Below are positions 34,982 through 44,341 of a stretch of DNA of 64,000 bases, in pieces. The stretch is from NCBI RefSeq assembly GCF_000429305.1, contig NZ_AUBP01000005.1:124001-188000 (forward strand), written 5' to 3'. The notes beneath the pieces are model-generated. The model saw only the letters and a program-made list of their open reading frames with translations. It was not told the origin of the DNA and searched no databases. Both the position numbers and the translations under genes were made by a program. This DNA comes from Desulfovibrio inopinatus DSM 10711. GTDB lineage: Bacteria > Desulfobacterota > Desulfovibrionia > Desulfovibrionales > Desulfovibrionaceae. How positions within the stretch are numbered: the first letter of the stretch is position 1; each line of letters starts with the position of its first letter.

Positions 34982-36195
34982 CTGACAAACGTCCTCTTGC
35001 CGAACGTATTCGCCCGCAAAATCTTGAAGAATTTATTGGGCAATCCCACCTCATGAACCGTATTGCCGCGTTCATGAAGGCACCGGCTCCACCAAGCCTG
35101 CTCCTCTTTGGTCCGCCTGGATGCGGCAAATCCACCCTGGCATTGCTGCTTGCCGAATCATCAGGACGACCTTTTATTCGTGTGAGTGCGCCTGAAGCCG
35201 GTTTGTCTGTTCTGCGTAAACAACTTGCTGGCAAAGAAGTACTCATCCTTGACGAATTGCACCGTTTCTCCAAAGCGCAGCAAGATTTTTTTCTTCCCAT
35301 CCTTGAGACGGGTGAAATCCGTTTATTGGCGACGACAACGGAAAACCCTTCGTTTTCCGTGACTCGACAGCTTCTGTCACGTCTTCATGTTCTTCGCCTT
35401 CGCGCGCTTTCTCATGCGGAACTTCTCCAGGTTGCCAAACGTGGCGCCGATGCGTTGCAGCTGCCTATCCCAGCGGAAAGCCTCGACCTGCTGGCCATGA
35501 CAGCGGCAGGCGACGCACGAACATTGCTGAACTTGCTCGAATATGCCGCCAATCTTCCTGAAGACAAGCTGCCTCCGGATGTGCTCAAAGCGATGTTACC
35601 GGAAATTGTCACCCGTGGGGACCGCGACGGCGACCAGCATTATGAACAGGCATCGGCCTTCATCAAATCCATTCGCGGAAGCGATCCCGATGCTGCTCTG
35701 TATTATCTGGCCTGCATGCTGGAATCCGGTGAAGATCCGCGGTTCATCTGCCGACGATTGATTTTGTCTGCTTCCGAAGATGTCGGGTTAGCCGACCCTT
35801 CTGCCCTTGGATTGGCTGTGTCCTGTATGCAAGCTGTGGAAATGATCGGTATGCCGGAAGGATTTATCCCACTCGCCGAAACAACGGTCTATTTAAGTCT
35901 TGCCAAAAAATCGAACACAGCCTACGCCGCGTATCTCGCAGCCAAGAAAGAAGTTTCCGTCAACGGCATCCGGTCTGTCCCCATGCATCTCCGCAATCCT
36001 TCAACAAAAATGCAACGGGAATGGGGATTTGGCAAAGGCTACCACTACCCACATGCCTACCCCGGTGCGTATGTTGACCAAGAATATTTCCCCGATGACG
36101 TGGCAACGAGGCGTTATTATTATCCCAAAGACCAAGGTGAAGAACCACGCCTTGCTGCCTGGTTCAAAAGTCATCTTAAAAAACGTGAAAACTAA
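34978..36195 (+). CDS. rarA: Replication-associated recombination protein RarA (MgsA)
   Basis: A 405-residue AAA+ ATPase acting at stalled forks. It starts on the ATGA overlap with rsmE; an in-frame extension upstream lies inside rsmE. Walker A is GPPGCGKST, Walker B ILDELHRFSKAQQD (Leu where Ile is usual), sensor 1 ATTENPSFSV. The C-terminal part with LILSASEDVGLADP and YLAAKKEV and the PTKMQ-like segment NPSTKMQREWGFGKGY are typical. Confidence 0.93.
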   Translation: MTDKRPLAERIRPQNLEEFIGQSHLMNRIAAFMKAPAPPSLLLFGPPGCGKSTLALLLAESSGRPFIRVSAPEAGLSVLRKQLAGKEVLILDELHRFSKAQQDFFLPILETGEIRLLATTTENPSFSVTRQLLSRLHVLRLRALSHAELLQVAKRGADALQLPIPAESLDLLAMTAAGDARTLLNLLEYAANLPEDKLPPDVLKAMLPEIVTRGDRDGDQHYEQASAFIKSIRGSDPDAALYYLACMLESGEDPRFICRRLILSASEDVGLADPSALGLAVSCMQAVEMIGMPEGFIPLAETTVYLSLAKKSNTAYAAYLAAKKEVSVNGIRSVPMHLRNPSTKMQREWGFGKGYHYPHAYPGAYVDQEYFPDDVATRRYYYPKDQGEEPRLAAWFKSHLKKREN

Positions 36196-36240
36196 GGTGT
36201 ATCATCGCCGACCAATACACCAAGGCCCAAGGATTTCAGC

Positions 36241-37134
36241 ATGAAACAACCCGTATCCTTTGATTCATTTTTTCAGGGAAAAGCCCGGCATTACCTTGTC
36301 ACGACCATTGATCTGGCCCTGGAGGAAGACGGACGCGACTTGACGTCGGAAGCGGTCTTCTCACCGACCGACATCCTTGACGCCAAAATTATCGTCAAGC
36401 AAAACGCTGTCGTCGCAGGCCTCCCCATTTTGCCGATTGTTATCGAACGCATGGGCGCAACCAACGATGTCACCTTAGAACTGCATGTTCGTGATGGAGA
36501 CACGGTAAGCGATCGAACACTCATCGCCACCATGCGCGGGCCTGCTGCTGTTTTGCTCAAGGCTGAACGGGTTATGCTCAATTTTATTGCCCACTTGTCC
36601 GGAATCGCCACCATGACGGCCGAATACGTCGCCGCCATGGGCAAAACGAAAACACGCCTTCTTGATACACGAAAAACGATCCCCGGCCTGCGTTACCCAG
36701 AAAAGTACGCCGTGCTCATGGGCGGAGGCAGCAATCACCGTCTGGATCTGGAAAAGATGTTCATGCTCAAAGACAATCACGTCGACAAAGCCGGTGGTAT
36801 TACCCCCGCAGTTGAAGCGTTGCGCCAGTTCTGTGCATCTGCTATATTTGATGGATCATCTCCTCCCATCGAAGTGGAATGCCGTACCCTCGATGAGGTG
36901 CGTGAAGCTGTCTCGCTGAGGCCTGAACGCATTATGTTGGACAATATGGAACCAAGCGTCATGAAAGAGGCGCTTTCCCTTATCCCTGAAGGCATCGAAA
37001 CCGAAATCAGCGGCGGAGTCAGCATGGACAAACTGTCCGAACTGGCCGCGCTTGGAGCGGATTTCATTTCCATCGGCAAAATTACGCATTCGGCGCCTTC
37101 GACGGATTTCAGCATGCTTATCCATACGAGCTAA
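36241..37134 (+). CDS. nadC: Nicotinate-nucleotide pyrophosphorylase (quinolinate PRTase)
   Basis: A 297-residue enzyme that converts quinolinate and PRPP to nicotinate mononucleotide in de novo NAD synthesis. Motifs are LEEDGRDLTSEAVF, LLDTRKTIPGLRYPEKYAV, NHRLDLEKMFMLKDNH, IEVECRTLDEV and SGGVSMDKLSELAALGADFIS. Six bases separate it from nadA. Confidence 0.96.
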   Translation: MKQPVSFDSFFQGKARHYLVTTIDLALEEDGRDLTSEAVFSPTDILDAKIIVKQNAVVAGLPILPIVIERMGATNDVTLELHVRDGDTVSDRTLIATMRGPAAVLLKAERVMLNFIAHLSGIATMTAEYVAAMGKTKTRLLDTRKTIPGLRYPEKYAVLMGGGSNHRLDLEKMFMLKDNHVDKAGGITPAVEALRQFCASAIFDGSSPPIEVECRTLDEVREAVSLRPERIMLDNMEPSVMKEALSLIPEGIETEISGGVSMDKLSELAALGADFISIGKITHSAPSTDFSMLIHTS

Positions 37135-37140
37135 ACCGCT

Positions 37141-38169
37141 ATGCAAAACACACAAGAACGCATCACCGCTGCCCGAGAACGGTTGGGCTCCCGACTGACC
37201 ATTTTGGCTCATCACTATCAACACGACGATGTGGTCCGACATGCCGACTACCTCGGCGACTCTTTGGAATTGTCGCGGAAAATCGACGGACTCGATTCGG
37301 AATTCATTGTTTTTTGTGGAGTCTTCTTCATGGCCGAATCTGCGGCCACTTTGGCCCGTCCCGGACAGAAGATCTACATCCCCGACATTGAAGCAAGTTG
37401 CGTCATGTCGGAAATGGCACCGGCTCCGCTCGTGGAGACCGTGTATAACCGACTCACCGAGTCGGGCCGTAAACTCATCCCGCTGGCCTACGTCAACACC
37501 TCGGCCGCCGTCAAAGCCGTATGCGGCAAAAATGGTGGCACGGTCTGTACTTCGGCCAATGCACCCAAAATGCTCAAATGGGCGCTTTCCCAGGGAGATG
37601 GTGTGCTTTTTCTGCCCGATAAACAACTCGCGCAAAACACAAGCAACACGCTCGGTATCCCGGAAGAAAAACGCCATATTCTCGATATTCGTAAAAACGG
37701 CCAGCAAATAGATCTGGACGCCGCGGCTCAAGCCGACGTGGTGATATGGCCGGGACAATGTGTGATCCATTCCCGCTTTACCACAAACGCTATCAAAGCG
37801 GTCCGGAAAAGCATGCCGCAGGCGAAAGTCATCGTACATCCCGAATGTCCTCCCGAAGTCGTCGAGCTTGCCGATGATGCGGGATCGACTTCGAAGATTA
37901 TCGACTTCGTTGAAGCAGCCGCCGAAGGCGATACAATCGTCATCGGTACGGAAACGAATCTTGTTGGACGCTTGGCCAATCAGTATGCGGGAAAAAAGAC
38001 GATTCTCCCGCTGGCAACGAGCCTGTGTTCCAATATGGGCAAAATTACGGAAGACAAACTGCTTTGCCTCCTCGAATCTATCGAGCAGACCGAAGATGTC
38101 ACCGTCTCCGATTCCATTCGCAAACCGGCCCAGGATGCCCTGGAGCGTATGTTGGCCGCATCGGCCTAG
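37141..38169 (+). CDS. nadA: Quinolinate synthase A
   Basis: A 342-residue 4Fe-4S enzyme that condenses iminoaspartate with dihydroxyacetone phosphate to quinolinate. LAHHYQHDDVV, IVFCGVFFMAESA and HPECPPEVVELAD are typical. The three cluster cysteines fit those in EASCVMSEMAP, HPECPPEV and TSLCSNMGKI. No nadB (aspartate oxidase) is next to it; many anaerobes use an aspartate dehydrogenase or a distant gene for that step. Confidence 0.95.
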   Translation: MQNTQERITAARERLGSRLTILAHHYQHDDVVRHADYLGDSLELSRKIDGLDSEFIVFCGVFFMAESAATLARPGQKIYIPDIEASCVMSEMAPAPLVETVYNRLTESGRKLIPLAYVNTSAAVKAVCGKNGGTVCTSANAPKMLKWALSQGDGVLFLPDKQLAQNTSNTLGIPEEKRHILDIRKNGQQIDLDAAAQADVVIWPGQCVIHSRFTTNAIKAVRKSMPQAKVIVHPECPPEVVELADDAGSTSKIIDFVEAAAEGDTIVIGTETNLVGRLANQYAGKKTILPLATSLCSNMGKITEDKLLCLLESIEQTEDVTVSDSIRKPAQDALERMLAASA

Positions 38170-38176
38170 GACATAT

Positions 38177-39187
38177 ATGTTTCTTCCGTCTTGTGTTTCC
38201 CGGGTCGCTGACCAAGCGGCTCGGGGAATTTCTCCATCCTATGACGAAGCCCGCCAACTGACCAATATCATTGCCTCGGCCGACGAGAAGACGGCCCAAG
38301 CCATTTTCGACGTGGCCGCAACGATCAGGCAGACGCATTTTGGTAACACGACCGGACTGTGCGCCATCATCAATGCCAAAAGTGGCCGATGCGGCGAAGA
38401 CTGCGCATTCTGCGCCCAGTCACGGCACTACCCAGAGGCCAATAGCCCCGACTACCCACTTATTGATGCCGAGACCGTCGAAACTGCGGCGCGCACAATG
38501 AAAGCAGCGGGGGTGAATCGCTTTTCCATTGTCACAAGCGGGTTAGGCCCCAGTCCGAGTGAATTCAAGCGTCTTCTTGAATTGATCCGCACGATTCGGC
38601 AAATCGGTCTTCTGGCCGACGCCTCGATTGGCCTTGTCGATGCTGAACGCCTTCAGCGCATGAAGCAGGCCGGCTTGGTCGGATATCATCATAATTTGGA
38701 GACATCCCGCCGGTTCTTCCCTTCCATTTGTACGACCCACGACTATGAAGACGACGTTCAAGTTGTTCGACAGGCCGTGAACGCCGGATTGTACGTGTGC
38801 AGCGGCGGCATTTTCGGCCTTGGCGAAACGTGGCAAGACCGGTTGGATTTGGCGCACACGCTGGAAGAATTGGGCGTGCATTCCGTCCCCGTCAACTTTC
38901 TCCACCCCATACCGGGAACTCCTTTGGCAAAGCGTCCGCTTCTGACACGGCTTGAAGCCGGAAAAATTATAGCGCTGTATCGTTTGATTCTTCCGACCAA
39001 GCATCTTCGCGTCTGTGGAGGCCGTGGTGACGTCTATGGATCGGATACCGTCGGCCCCATCTCCCATGGTGCCAGCGGGCTCATGGTTGGTGACTATCTG
39101 ACAACGAAAGGAAGCGCGCTGGAACGCGACATCGACCAACTCTCCAAAGCAGGTTTGCAGCCGGAACCTTCGGTTCTGGGAAGCTGA
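38177..39187 (+). CDS. bioB: Biotin synthase
   Basis: A 336-residue radical SAM enzyme that inserts sulfur into dethiobiotin. The cluster site is CGEDCAFCAQS, with NRFSIVTSG, SIGLVDAERLQRMKQAG, HHNLETSRRFFP and CSGGIFGLGETWQDR as family marks. The ATG at 38177 lies seven bases after nadA; the larger open frame that begins inside nadA is not the real start. It heads a bioB-bioF-esterase-bioC operon, continued from the nad genes. Confidence 0.95.
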   Translation: MFLPSCVSRVADQAARGISPSYDEARQLTNIIASADEKTAQAIFDVAATIRQTHFGNTTGLCAIINAKSGRCGEDCAFCAQSRHYPEANSPDYPLIDAETVETAARTMKAAGVNRFSIVTSGLGPSPSEFKRLLELIRTIRQIGLLADASIGLVDAERLQRMKQAGLVGYHHNLETSRRFFPSICTTHDYEDDVQVVRQAVNAGLYVCSGGIFGLGETWQDRLDLAHTLEELGVHSVPVNFLHPIPGTPLAKRPLLTRLEAGKIIALYRLILPTKHLRVCGGRGDVYGSDTVGPISHGASGLMVGDYLTTKGSALERDIDQLSKAGLQPEPSVLGS

Positions 39188-39189
39188 TC

Positions 39190-40377
39190 ATGATGAACGC
39201 CCCCTACGCTGCCGCGTTGGCATCCTTACCGTCTTCACGATTTCGCCGTTTGCAGTCTATCGGTCCATCCAAAGCAGGTCGCGCTGTCCAGGATGGTCGG
39301 GAATATCTTGATTTTTCTTCCAACGACTATCTTGGATTGTCGGTCCATCCCGATATCATGAACCGGAGCGCACAAGCCACACAACTCTGGGGAACAGGGT
39401 CACGGGCTTCGCGTCTCGTCCGAGGCAACATATCCCTATACGATGAATTGGAGGAGCTTGTCGCCAAAAGCAAAGGCACGGAAGCCGCACTCATCTTTGC
39501 ATCGGGATATCAGGCGAACTCTTCTGTGCTCCCGGCTCTTTTGGATAAAACAACCCTTGGTGCAGCCCCCCTTGTTTTCTCAGACAAGCTCAACCATGCA
39601 AGCATGCACGCCGGATGCAAAACAGCTGGCGTCCGTCAAATCCGTTATCGTCACCTTGATATCGATCACTTGCACCAACTGTTGAGGAAGCATTGCAATA
39701 CGCCGGGACCACGGTTCATTCTTTCTGAAACCGTCTTCAGTATGGATGGAGATGCCGCTAATATTTGGTCGCTTGCCGAGCTGGCCGATGAATACAACGC
39801 GCTCCTCTATCTGGACGATGCGCACGCATCAGGTTGTATGGGAAAAAACGGAGCGGGGTTATCAGCGCATCTCGATTGTCGTAATCTCGTTGTTATCGGA
39901 ACGTTCAGCAAAGCGCTCGGTGGATTTGGCGCCTATATTGCGGCATCACAGACCGTCTGCGATTTTCTCGTCAACAAATGTGCCGGCCTCATCTATTCAA
40001 CGGCCCTCCCCCCTTCAGTGCTGGCCGCCAGTATTGCCGCGCTGGAACTTGTCCCCGATCTTCAAGAGCGCCGGGATCGTTTAGCACGCCATGGTGAAAC
40101 CGTCCGACGATTTCTGCGTGAACGCGGGATCGATACCGCACGCTCATCGACCCACATCATTCCGGCGATCATCGGAGATGATGCCGATGCGCTAGCCCTC
40201 GCTTCAAAACTCCGAGATGAGGGACTTCTTGTTGTGGCAATACGTCCCCCGACCGTCCCCGAGGGGACAGCGCGCTTACGCATATCGGTCTGTTCCGAAC
40301 ATTCCGACGCCGATATTGAGACTTTGCTCCATGCTTTGGATCGCCACATTGAGACCATTCGACGCAAGGATACATAG
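39190..40377 (+). CDS. bioF: 8-amino-7-oxononanoate synthase
   Basis: A 395-residue PLP enzyme that joins pimeloyl-ACP and alanine. Motifs are FSSNDYLGLSVHP, GTGSRASRLVRGN, YLDDAHASGCMGKNG and the PLP lysine in GTFSKALGGFG. It starts two bases after the bioB stop and ends two bases before the next gene. Confidence 0.95.
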   Translation: MMNAPYAAALASLPSSRFRRLQSIGPSKAGRAVQDGREYLDFSSNDYLGLSVHPDIMNRSAQATQLWGTGSRASRLVRGNISLYDELEELVAKSKGTEAALIFASGYQANSSVLPALLDKTTLGAAPLVFSDKLNHASMHAGCKTAGVRQIRYRHLDIDHLHQLLRKHCNTPGPRFILSETVFSMDGDAANIWSLAELADEYNALLYLDDAHASGCMGKNGAGLSAHLDCRNLVVIGTFSKALGGFGAYIAASQTVCDFLVNKCAGLIYSTALPPSVLAASIAALELVPDLQERRDRLARHGETVRRFLRERGIDTARSSTHIIPAIIGDDADALALASKLRDEGLLVVAIRPPTVPEGTARLRISVCSEHSDADIETLLHALDRHIETIRRKDT

Positions 40378-40379
40378 TC

Positions 40380-41033
40380 GTGTCGATTCGTATCGTATTT
40401 ATCCATGGTTTCGGCTATAGCCCGACCATGTTCGCTCCTCTTGCACAGCGCATAGAGGTTGATCATCAGTATGATATCGATTTCGGCTTCTTCGGACCAT
40501 CCCGCTCTGAAGTTCCAATATGCTCAATGCCGACAGTTGTTATCGGACACTCCCTTGGTGTTCTACGGTACCTGGCAACCACTCCATTCCCTACCGATGG
40601 ATTGGTGAGTCTCGCAGGCTTTTCCCGTTTCTGTACGACCGATGATTTTCCTCATGGCGTTACTCCGATTCTTGTCAAACGCATGCAGAAAAAACTTGCG
40701 CGGAACGCCCGCGCCCTGCTCACCGAATTTTACACTCTGTGCGGAGACAATATCACATTGCTTTCTGATGACTCCGTTCCCAACGTTGCAGCGTTGTCAG
40801 CAGCACTCGACGATCTTCTGCATCTCGATGCGCGATCAACGCCTCTTCCGCAAACGCTGGCGCTTGCCGGGCGCGCTGATGCCGTCACCCCACTCGCCAT
40901 GCAGGAAGCCATTTTTCGCAATCGTCCCGATGTGACATTCCATGTCCATGACACCGCCCCGCACACACTTCCTTTGACGCACCCTGACTGGTGCGCCCAC
41001 CACATTAACGCGTTCATTCGCCGATTTATGTAA
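40380..41033 (+). CDS. Alpha/beta hydrolase, likely pimeloyl-ACP methyl ester esterase
   Basis: A 217-residue hydrolase with the triad Ser58 (GHSLG), Asp167 (GRADAVTP) and His195 (APHTLPLTHP). The oxyanion part is IHGFGYSP. It starts two bases after bioF and six before bioC. BioC makes a methyl ester that must be removed before BioF acts, and unrelated esterases (BioH, BioG and others) do this in different bacteria. The function is inferred from position; the sequence resembles BioH in its start but is about 40 residues shorter. Confidence 0.8.
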   Translation: MSIRIVFIHGFGYSPTMFAPLAQRIEVDHQYDIDFGFFGPSRSEVPICSMPTVVIGHSLGVLRYLATTPFPTDGLVSLAGFSRFCTTDDFPHGVTPILVKRMQKKLARNARALLTEFYTLCGDNITLLSDDSVPNVAALSAALDDLLHLDARSTPLPQTLALAGRADAVTPLAMQEAIFRNRPDVTFHVHDTAPHTLPLTHPDWCAHHINAFIRRFM

Positions 41034-41039
41034 CGTTCC

Positions 41040-41819
41040 ATGCCATACTCTACTCACAGCATCGGCCGCGCTTTTGGCCGAGCTAAAGCCTATCAGGATT
41101 ACGCCGCTGTTCAACAAGAAGCTGCACACACATTATCCCACATTGCTGCGGCACAATGCGTAAAACCACCACGCCGCATTCTTGAACTTGGATGTGGCAC
41201 TGGACTCTTAACGGAGCATATCCAACGTCGTTGGCCCGATGCCGAAATTCTCGTTACCGACCTCTCTCCGGCAATGGTCATGCGATGTCGAGACAAACAT
41301 CGGCAGCCCCAGACCACATTTGCCGTCATGGATGCTCAGCTCCCGGCCTGTCGTGTTGGATTCGATCTCATCGTTTCATCTCTGGCGCTGCATTGGACCG
41401 CAGACTTATGCCAAACCGGAAACAGACTGCTTCAACTTCTTGAGCCCGATGGGTGTATTGCATTGAGCTTACCCGGCATCGAAACCTTCCACCAATGGCG
41501 AGATATTCTGAGTACGATGGAAAGGACTCCTGGATTTGCCCCGTTTTTTTCACGTCAGGATATGATCAACTTCTGGGGAAATCAGGTTTCATCGGTGCAT
41601 GAAAACCGTCTCGACATTGTGTATCCGAGCGGCCAAGATTTCCTGCGCACGCTCAAAGGCTTGGGAGCTGCAACACCACGCCCTGGATATACGCCATTGC
41701 CCCCCCAAAAACTCCGTCAGGCTCTTACCCAGCTTCCCACCGGACCGGACAATACCGGTGTGACCTTGACATGGCACCTCCTCTACGCCACCCTGAAAAA
41801 GGACTCAGCCTCTTCATAG
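41040..41819 (+). CDS. bioC: Malonyl-ACP O-methyltransferase BioC
   Basis: A 259-residue SAM-dependent methyltransferase. It opens with IGRAFGRAKAYQDYAAVQQEAA, typical of BioC, then SAM motif I ILELGCGTGLLTEHI, and DLIVSSLALHWTADL. It masks the carboxyl of malonyl-ACP so that fatty acid synthesis can build the pimeloyl chain. It is the last gene of the run before the operator-like palindrome. Confidence 0.92.
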   Translation: MPYSTHSIGRAFGRAKAYQDYAAVQQEAAHTLSHIAAAQCVKPPRRILELGCGTGLLTEHIQRRWPDAEILVTDLSPAMVMRCRDKHRQPQTTFAVMDAQLPACRVGFDLIVSSLALHWTADLCQTGNRLLQLLEPDGCIALSLPGIETFHQWRDILSTMERTPGFAPFFSRQDMINFWGNQVSSVHENRLDIVYPSGQDFLRTLKGLGAATPRPGYTPLPPQKLRQALTQLPTGPDNTGVTLTWHLLYATLKKDSASS

Positions 41820-41880
41820 GTCCATGAGCCTAGAGCGCTCTTTTTCCTCTACAGGAAGAAATCAGCTCTTTCTTATACAT

Positions 41881-41897
41881 TGTTACATCTAGTAACA
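41881..41897. promoter_or_regulatory. Operator-like palindrome before bioD-bioA
   Basis: TGTTAC-ATCTA-GTAACA is a perfect 6+5+6 inverted repeat in the 140-base gap between bioC and the fused bioD-bioA gene. TTGTTA and TTTATT 17 bases apart (41880-41908) could be a weak promoter overlapping it. It is not the E. coli BirA operator layout. A repressor is inferred and unknown. Confidence 0.4.
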
Positions 41898-41959
41898 TAG
41901 TGTTTATTTATCTTTATGAATGAACCATCGAATTATTCTTTCAACAGTCAAGGTACACA

Positions 41960-43915
41960 ATGAACCCTTACGGAGTATTTGTAACAGGAACGGACACAGA
42001 GATAGGAAAGACCATTGTCAGCGCCATCTTGGTTAAAGCACTCGGTGCAGCCTACTTCAAGCCAATACAAACCGGATGCCATATAGACGACGATACGGCC
42101 ACCGTGAGCCGACTTGCCGGATTGAGCCCCAGTGAGACCTTTCCGCCCTGCTATTCGCTCATTGAACCGCTTTCTCCTCAAGCCAGTGCAGCGTGTGAAA
42201 ACACCGTTGTGGATCCGGCTCGCATTGTTTTGCCCCAAACAGATAGACCACTTATTGTGGAAGGCGCTGGCGGTGTGTTTGTTCCGGTCAATGACGGAGT
42301 TCTGTATGTCGATGTCATGGCGCAACTAGACCTCCCGGTCATCCTTGTTGCCCGGAGCGGACTTGGTACAATCAACCACACTCTTCTCAGCCTGGAAGCT
42401 TTACGAAGTCGAGGACTCCACGTCGCGGGTGTCATCATGTCGGGAGAACTGAATCCCGGTAATCGTCAGGCCATTGAAGAATTTGGTCGTGTCCGCGTGC
42501 TCTTGGAAGTCCCCAAACTCGATACGGTAACTCCTGAGACGATTGCCACATTCGCCGCCGGAATCAATCTTGACCCTCAGATAATTTTCGGACAGCCCAC
42601 CACCATTGCACAGGACAACATAGTTGATCTGGACAAAAAACATGTTTGGCACCCCTTCACACAGGCGCAAACAGCGCCGAATCCTATTAATATTGTGCGC
42701 GCCAGTGGGGCAACGCTCTATACCGACACCGGGAAAACACTTATTGACTGCATTTCGTCCTGGTGGGTCACCACGCATGGCCATGCCCATCCCGATGTCT
42801 CCGCCGCCATTGCTGCACAAGCCGAAACACTGGAACAGGTCATTTTCGCCGACTTCACGCATCCCCCTGCGGCTCGTCTCGCACAAGCTGTGACGTCCCT
42901 GCTTCCTGGAGGGCTCGATAGACTTTTTTATTCCGATAACGGATCAACAGCCGTCGAAATTGCTTTGAAAATGGCGCACCAGTACTGGCGAAATACTGGA
43001 GATACGCAACGAGTTCGTTTTGCCGCGTTTCAGGGCGGGTATCACGGCGATACGGTCGGAGCGATGTCTGTCGGATTGTCGTGTGGATTTTACCGAGGAT
43101 TTGAAAATCTGACTTTCCATGTAGACTTTTTACCCTATCCGGCCACATGGGACGACGACAAAGCCATTGAATCCAAAGAAAATCAGGCCATTGAAGCGAT
43201 CTACGCGTATATGGAACAATATGCGGGACAAGTCGCCGGAATTATCATTGAACCTTTGATCCAGGGAGCGTCGGGGATGCGTATGTGCCGCCCCGAATTC
43301 TTGCGACGACTGGAAAAAGCCGCCTCGGATTGCAATACGCTGGTTATCTATGATGAAGTCATGACCGGATTCGGCCGTACAGGTGACCTGTTCGCCTGCC
43401 GTGTGGCCGGCACAACCCCCGACCTTATCTGTTTATCCAAAGGCCTCTCTGCCGGTTTCCTTCCGTTGGCCGCAACGGTTTGCCGCAGCTCGCTCTATGA
43501 AGCCTTTCTGGGAGACACCTTTGATCGTGCCTTTGCCCACGGGCATTCCTTCACAGCCAACCCTATCGGGTGCGCCGCCGGCCTGGCCTCGTTGCGCGTC
43601 ATGGAAAAGGAAAACACTTTGGGACGTATCGCAGAAATAAACGCGATTCATCGTACGCGTCTTGATGCGATACAATCTCATCCGTTGGTTGAAAAAACAC
43701 GACTGCGCGGCTCCATTGCAGCATTCGAGATCAAAACACACGATGCCGCCGCCACGGCAAAACTCAATGCGTCCTTGAAAAAATTCTTTATGGACGAAGG
43801 ATTCTTTCTGCGCCCCTTGGGCAATATCGTCTATCTCATGCCACCGTACTGCCTGTCACATGAAGACTTGCATGGGACGTGGAATGTCATTGAACGCGCT
43901 TTAGAGCGCTTGTAA
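41960..43915 (+). CDS. bioDA: Fused dethiobiotin synthetase and DAPA aminotransferase (BioD-BioA)
   Basis: A 651-residue bifunctional protein. Residues 1-215 are BioD: P-loop TGTDTEIGKT, FKPIQTGC, IVEGAGGVFVP. Residues 220-651 are BioA: HVWHPFTQ, SSWWVTTHGHAHP, YSDNGSTAVEIALKM, YDEVMTGFGRTG and the PLP lysine in CLSKGLSAGFLP. Reactions: amination of the oxo acid with SAM as donor (BioA), then ATP-dependent ring closure with CO2 (BioD). The join at about residues 212-222 shows no stop or frameshift. AAGG precedes the ATG. Confidence 0.95.
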   Translation: MNPYGVFVTGTDTEIGKTIVSAILVKALGAAYFKPIQTGCHIDDDTATVSRLAGLSPSETFPPCYSLIEPLSPQASAACENTVVDPARIVLPQTDRPLIVEGAGGVFVPVNDGVLYVDVMAQLDLPVILVARSGLGTINHTLLSLEALRSRGLHVAGVIMSGELNPGNRQAIEEFGRVRVLLEVPKLDTVTPETIATFAAGINLDPQIIFGQPTTIAQDNIVDLDKKHVWHPFTQAQTAPNPINIVRASGATLYTDTGKTLIDCISSWWVTTHGHAHPDVSAAIAAQAETLEQVIFADFTHPPAARLAQAVTSLLPGGLDRLFYSDNGSTAVEIALKMAHQYWRNTGDTQRVRFAAFQGGYHGDTVGAMSVGLSCGFYRGFENLTFHVDFLPYPATWDDDKAIESKENQAIEAIYAYMEQYAGQVAGIIIEPLIQGASGMRMCRPEFLRRLEKAASDCNTLVIYDEVMTGFGRTGDLFACRVAGTTPDLICLSKGLSAGFLPLAATVCRSSLYEAFLGDTFDRAFAHGHSFTANPIGCAAGLASLRVMEKENTLGRIAEINAIHRTRLDAIQSHPLVEKTRLRGSIAAFEIKTHDAAATAKLNASLKKFFMDEGFFLRPLGNIVYLMPPYCLSHEDLHGTWNVIERALERL

Positions 43916-44341
43916 TCTCCGGCCAAGCCGCGGGTTCTGCTGAAACACATCTTTTCCCGCGGCAAGGCCAATGATCAAGATAACAAGATCACGTCCTATA
44001 TCCCAATAGAGCGAAGCCCCCGTGCCCGATGTACTGAAACATCCACAGTTGATATCGATTCCCCTGATAAGCGTCGAAATAAGCGCTGCAAGAAAGCCAA
44101 CGGTCAAGGCCAGCAAAATGACATAGGCTCCTTCCTTGGCTTTTCCCACAATCAAGGCAACCCCGGCGACCAATTCAAGCCACGGCAAAATCAGGGCAAA
44201 CGGAACAATGATGCCATCAGGTAACAGTCGATAATTACCCACAATATCAACAAACGCAGCTGGATGCATAATTTTGTCAACCGAAGCGACAACAAAAAGA
44301 AGACCAAAGACAATTCGACACACACTCAACGCGATTCTCAT
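43901..44341 (-). CDS. MauE/DoxX-like redox membrane protein
   Basis: A 146-residue inner-membrane protein with four helices (VCRIVFGLLFVVASVDKI, IILPWLELVAGVALIVG-like, VILLALTVGFLAALIS, DLVILIIGLAAG). A CGC pair in DINCGCFSTSG sits between helices 3 and 4. This is the arrangement of MauE-type proteins that pass reducing power to periplasmic thiols. Its ATG overlaps the stop of the rhodanese gene (ATGA). The 3' end overlaps that of bioDA by 15 bases on the other strand. Confidence 0.8.
   Translation of the reverse strand: MRIALSVCRIVFGLLFVVASVDKIMHPAAFVDIVGNYRLLPDGIIVPFALILPWLELVAGVALIVGKAKEGAYVILLALTVGFLAALISTLIRGIDINCGCFSTSGTGASLYWDIGRDLVILIIGLAAGKDVFQQNPRLGRRLQAL

Noticed and set aside
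36856-37839. A 327-codon frame on the minus strand
   Set aside because: It lies wholly opposite nadC and nadA, both of which are certain; its composition is that of an antisense shadow.
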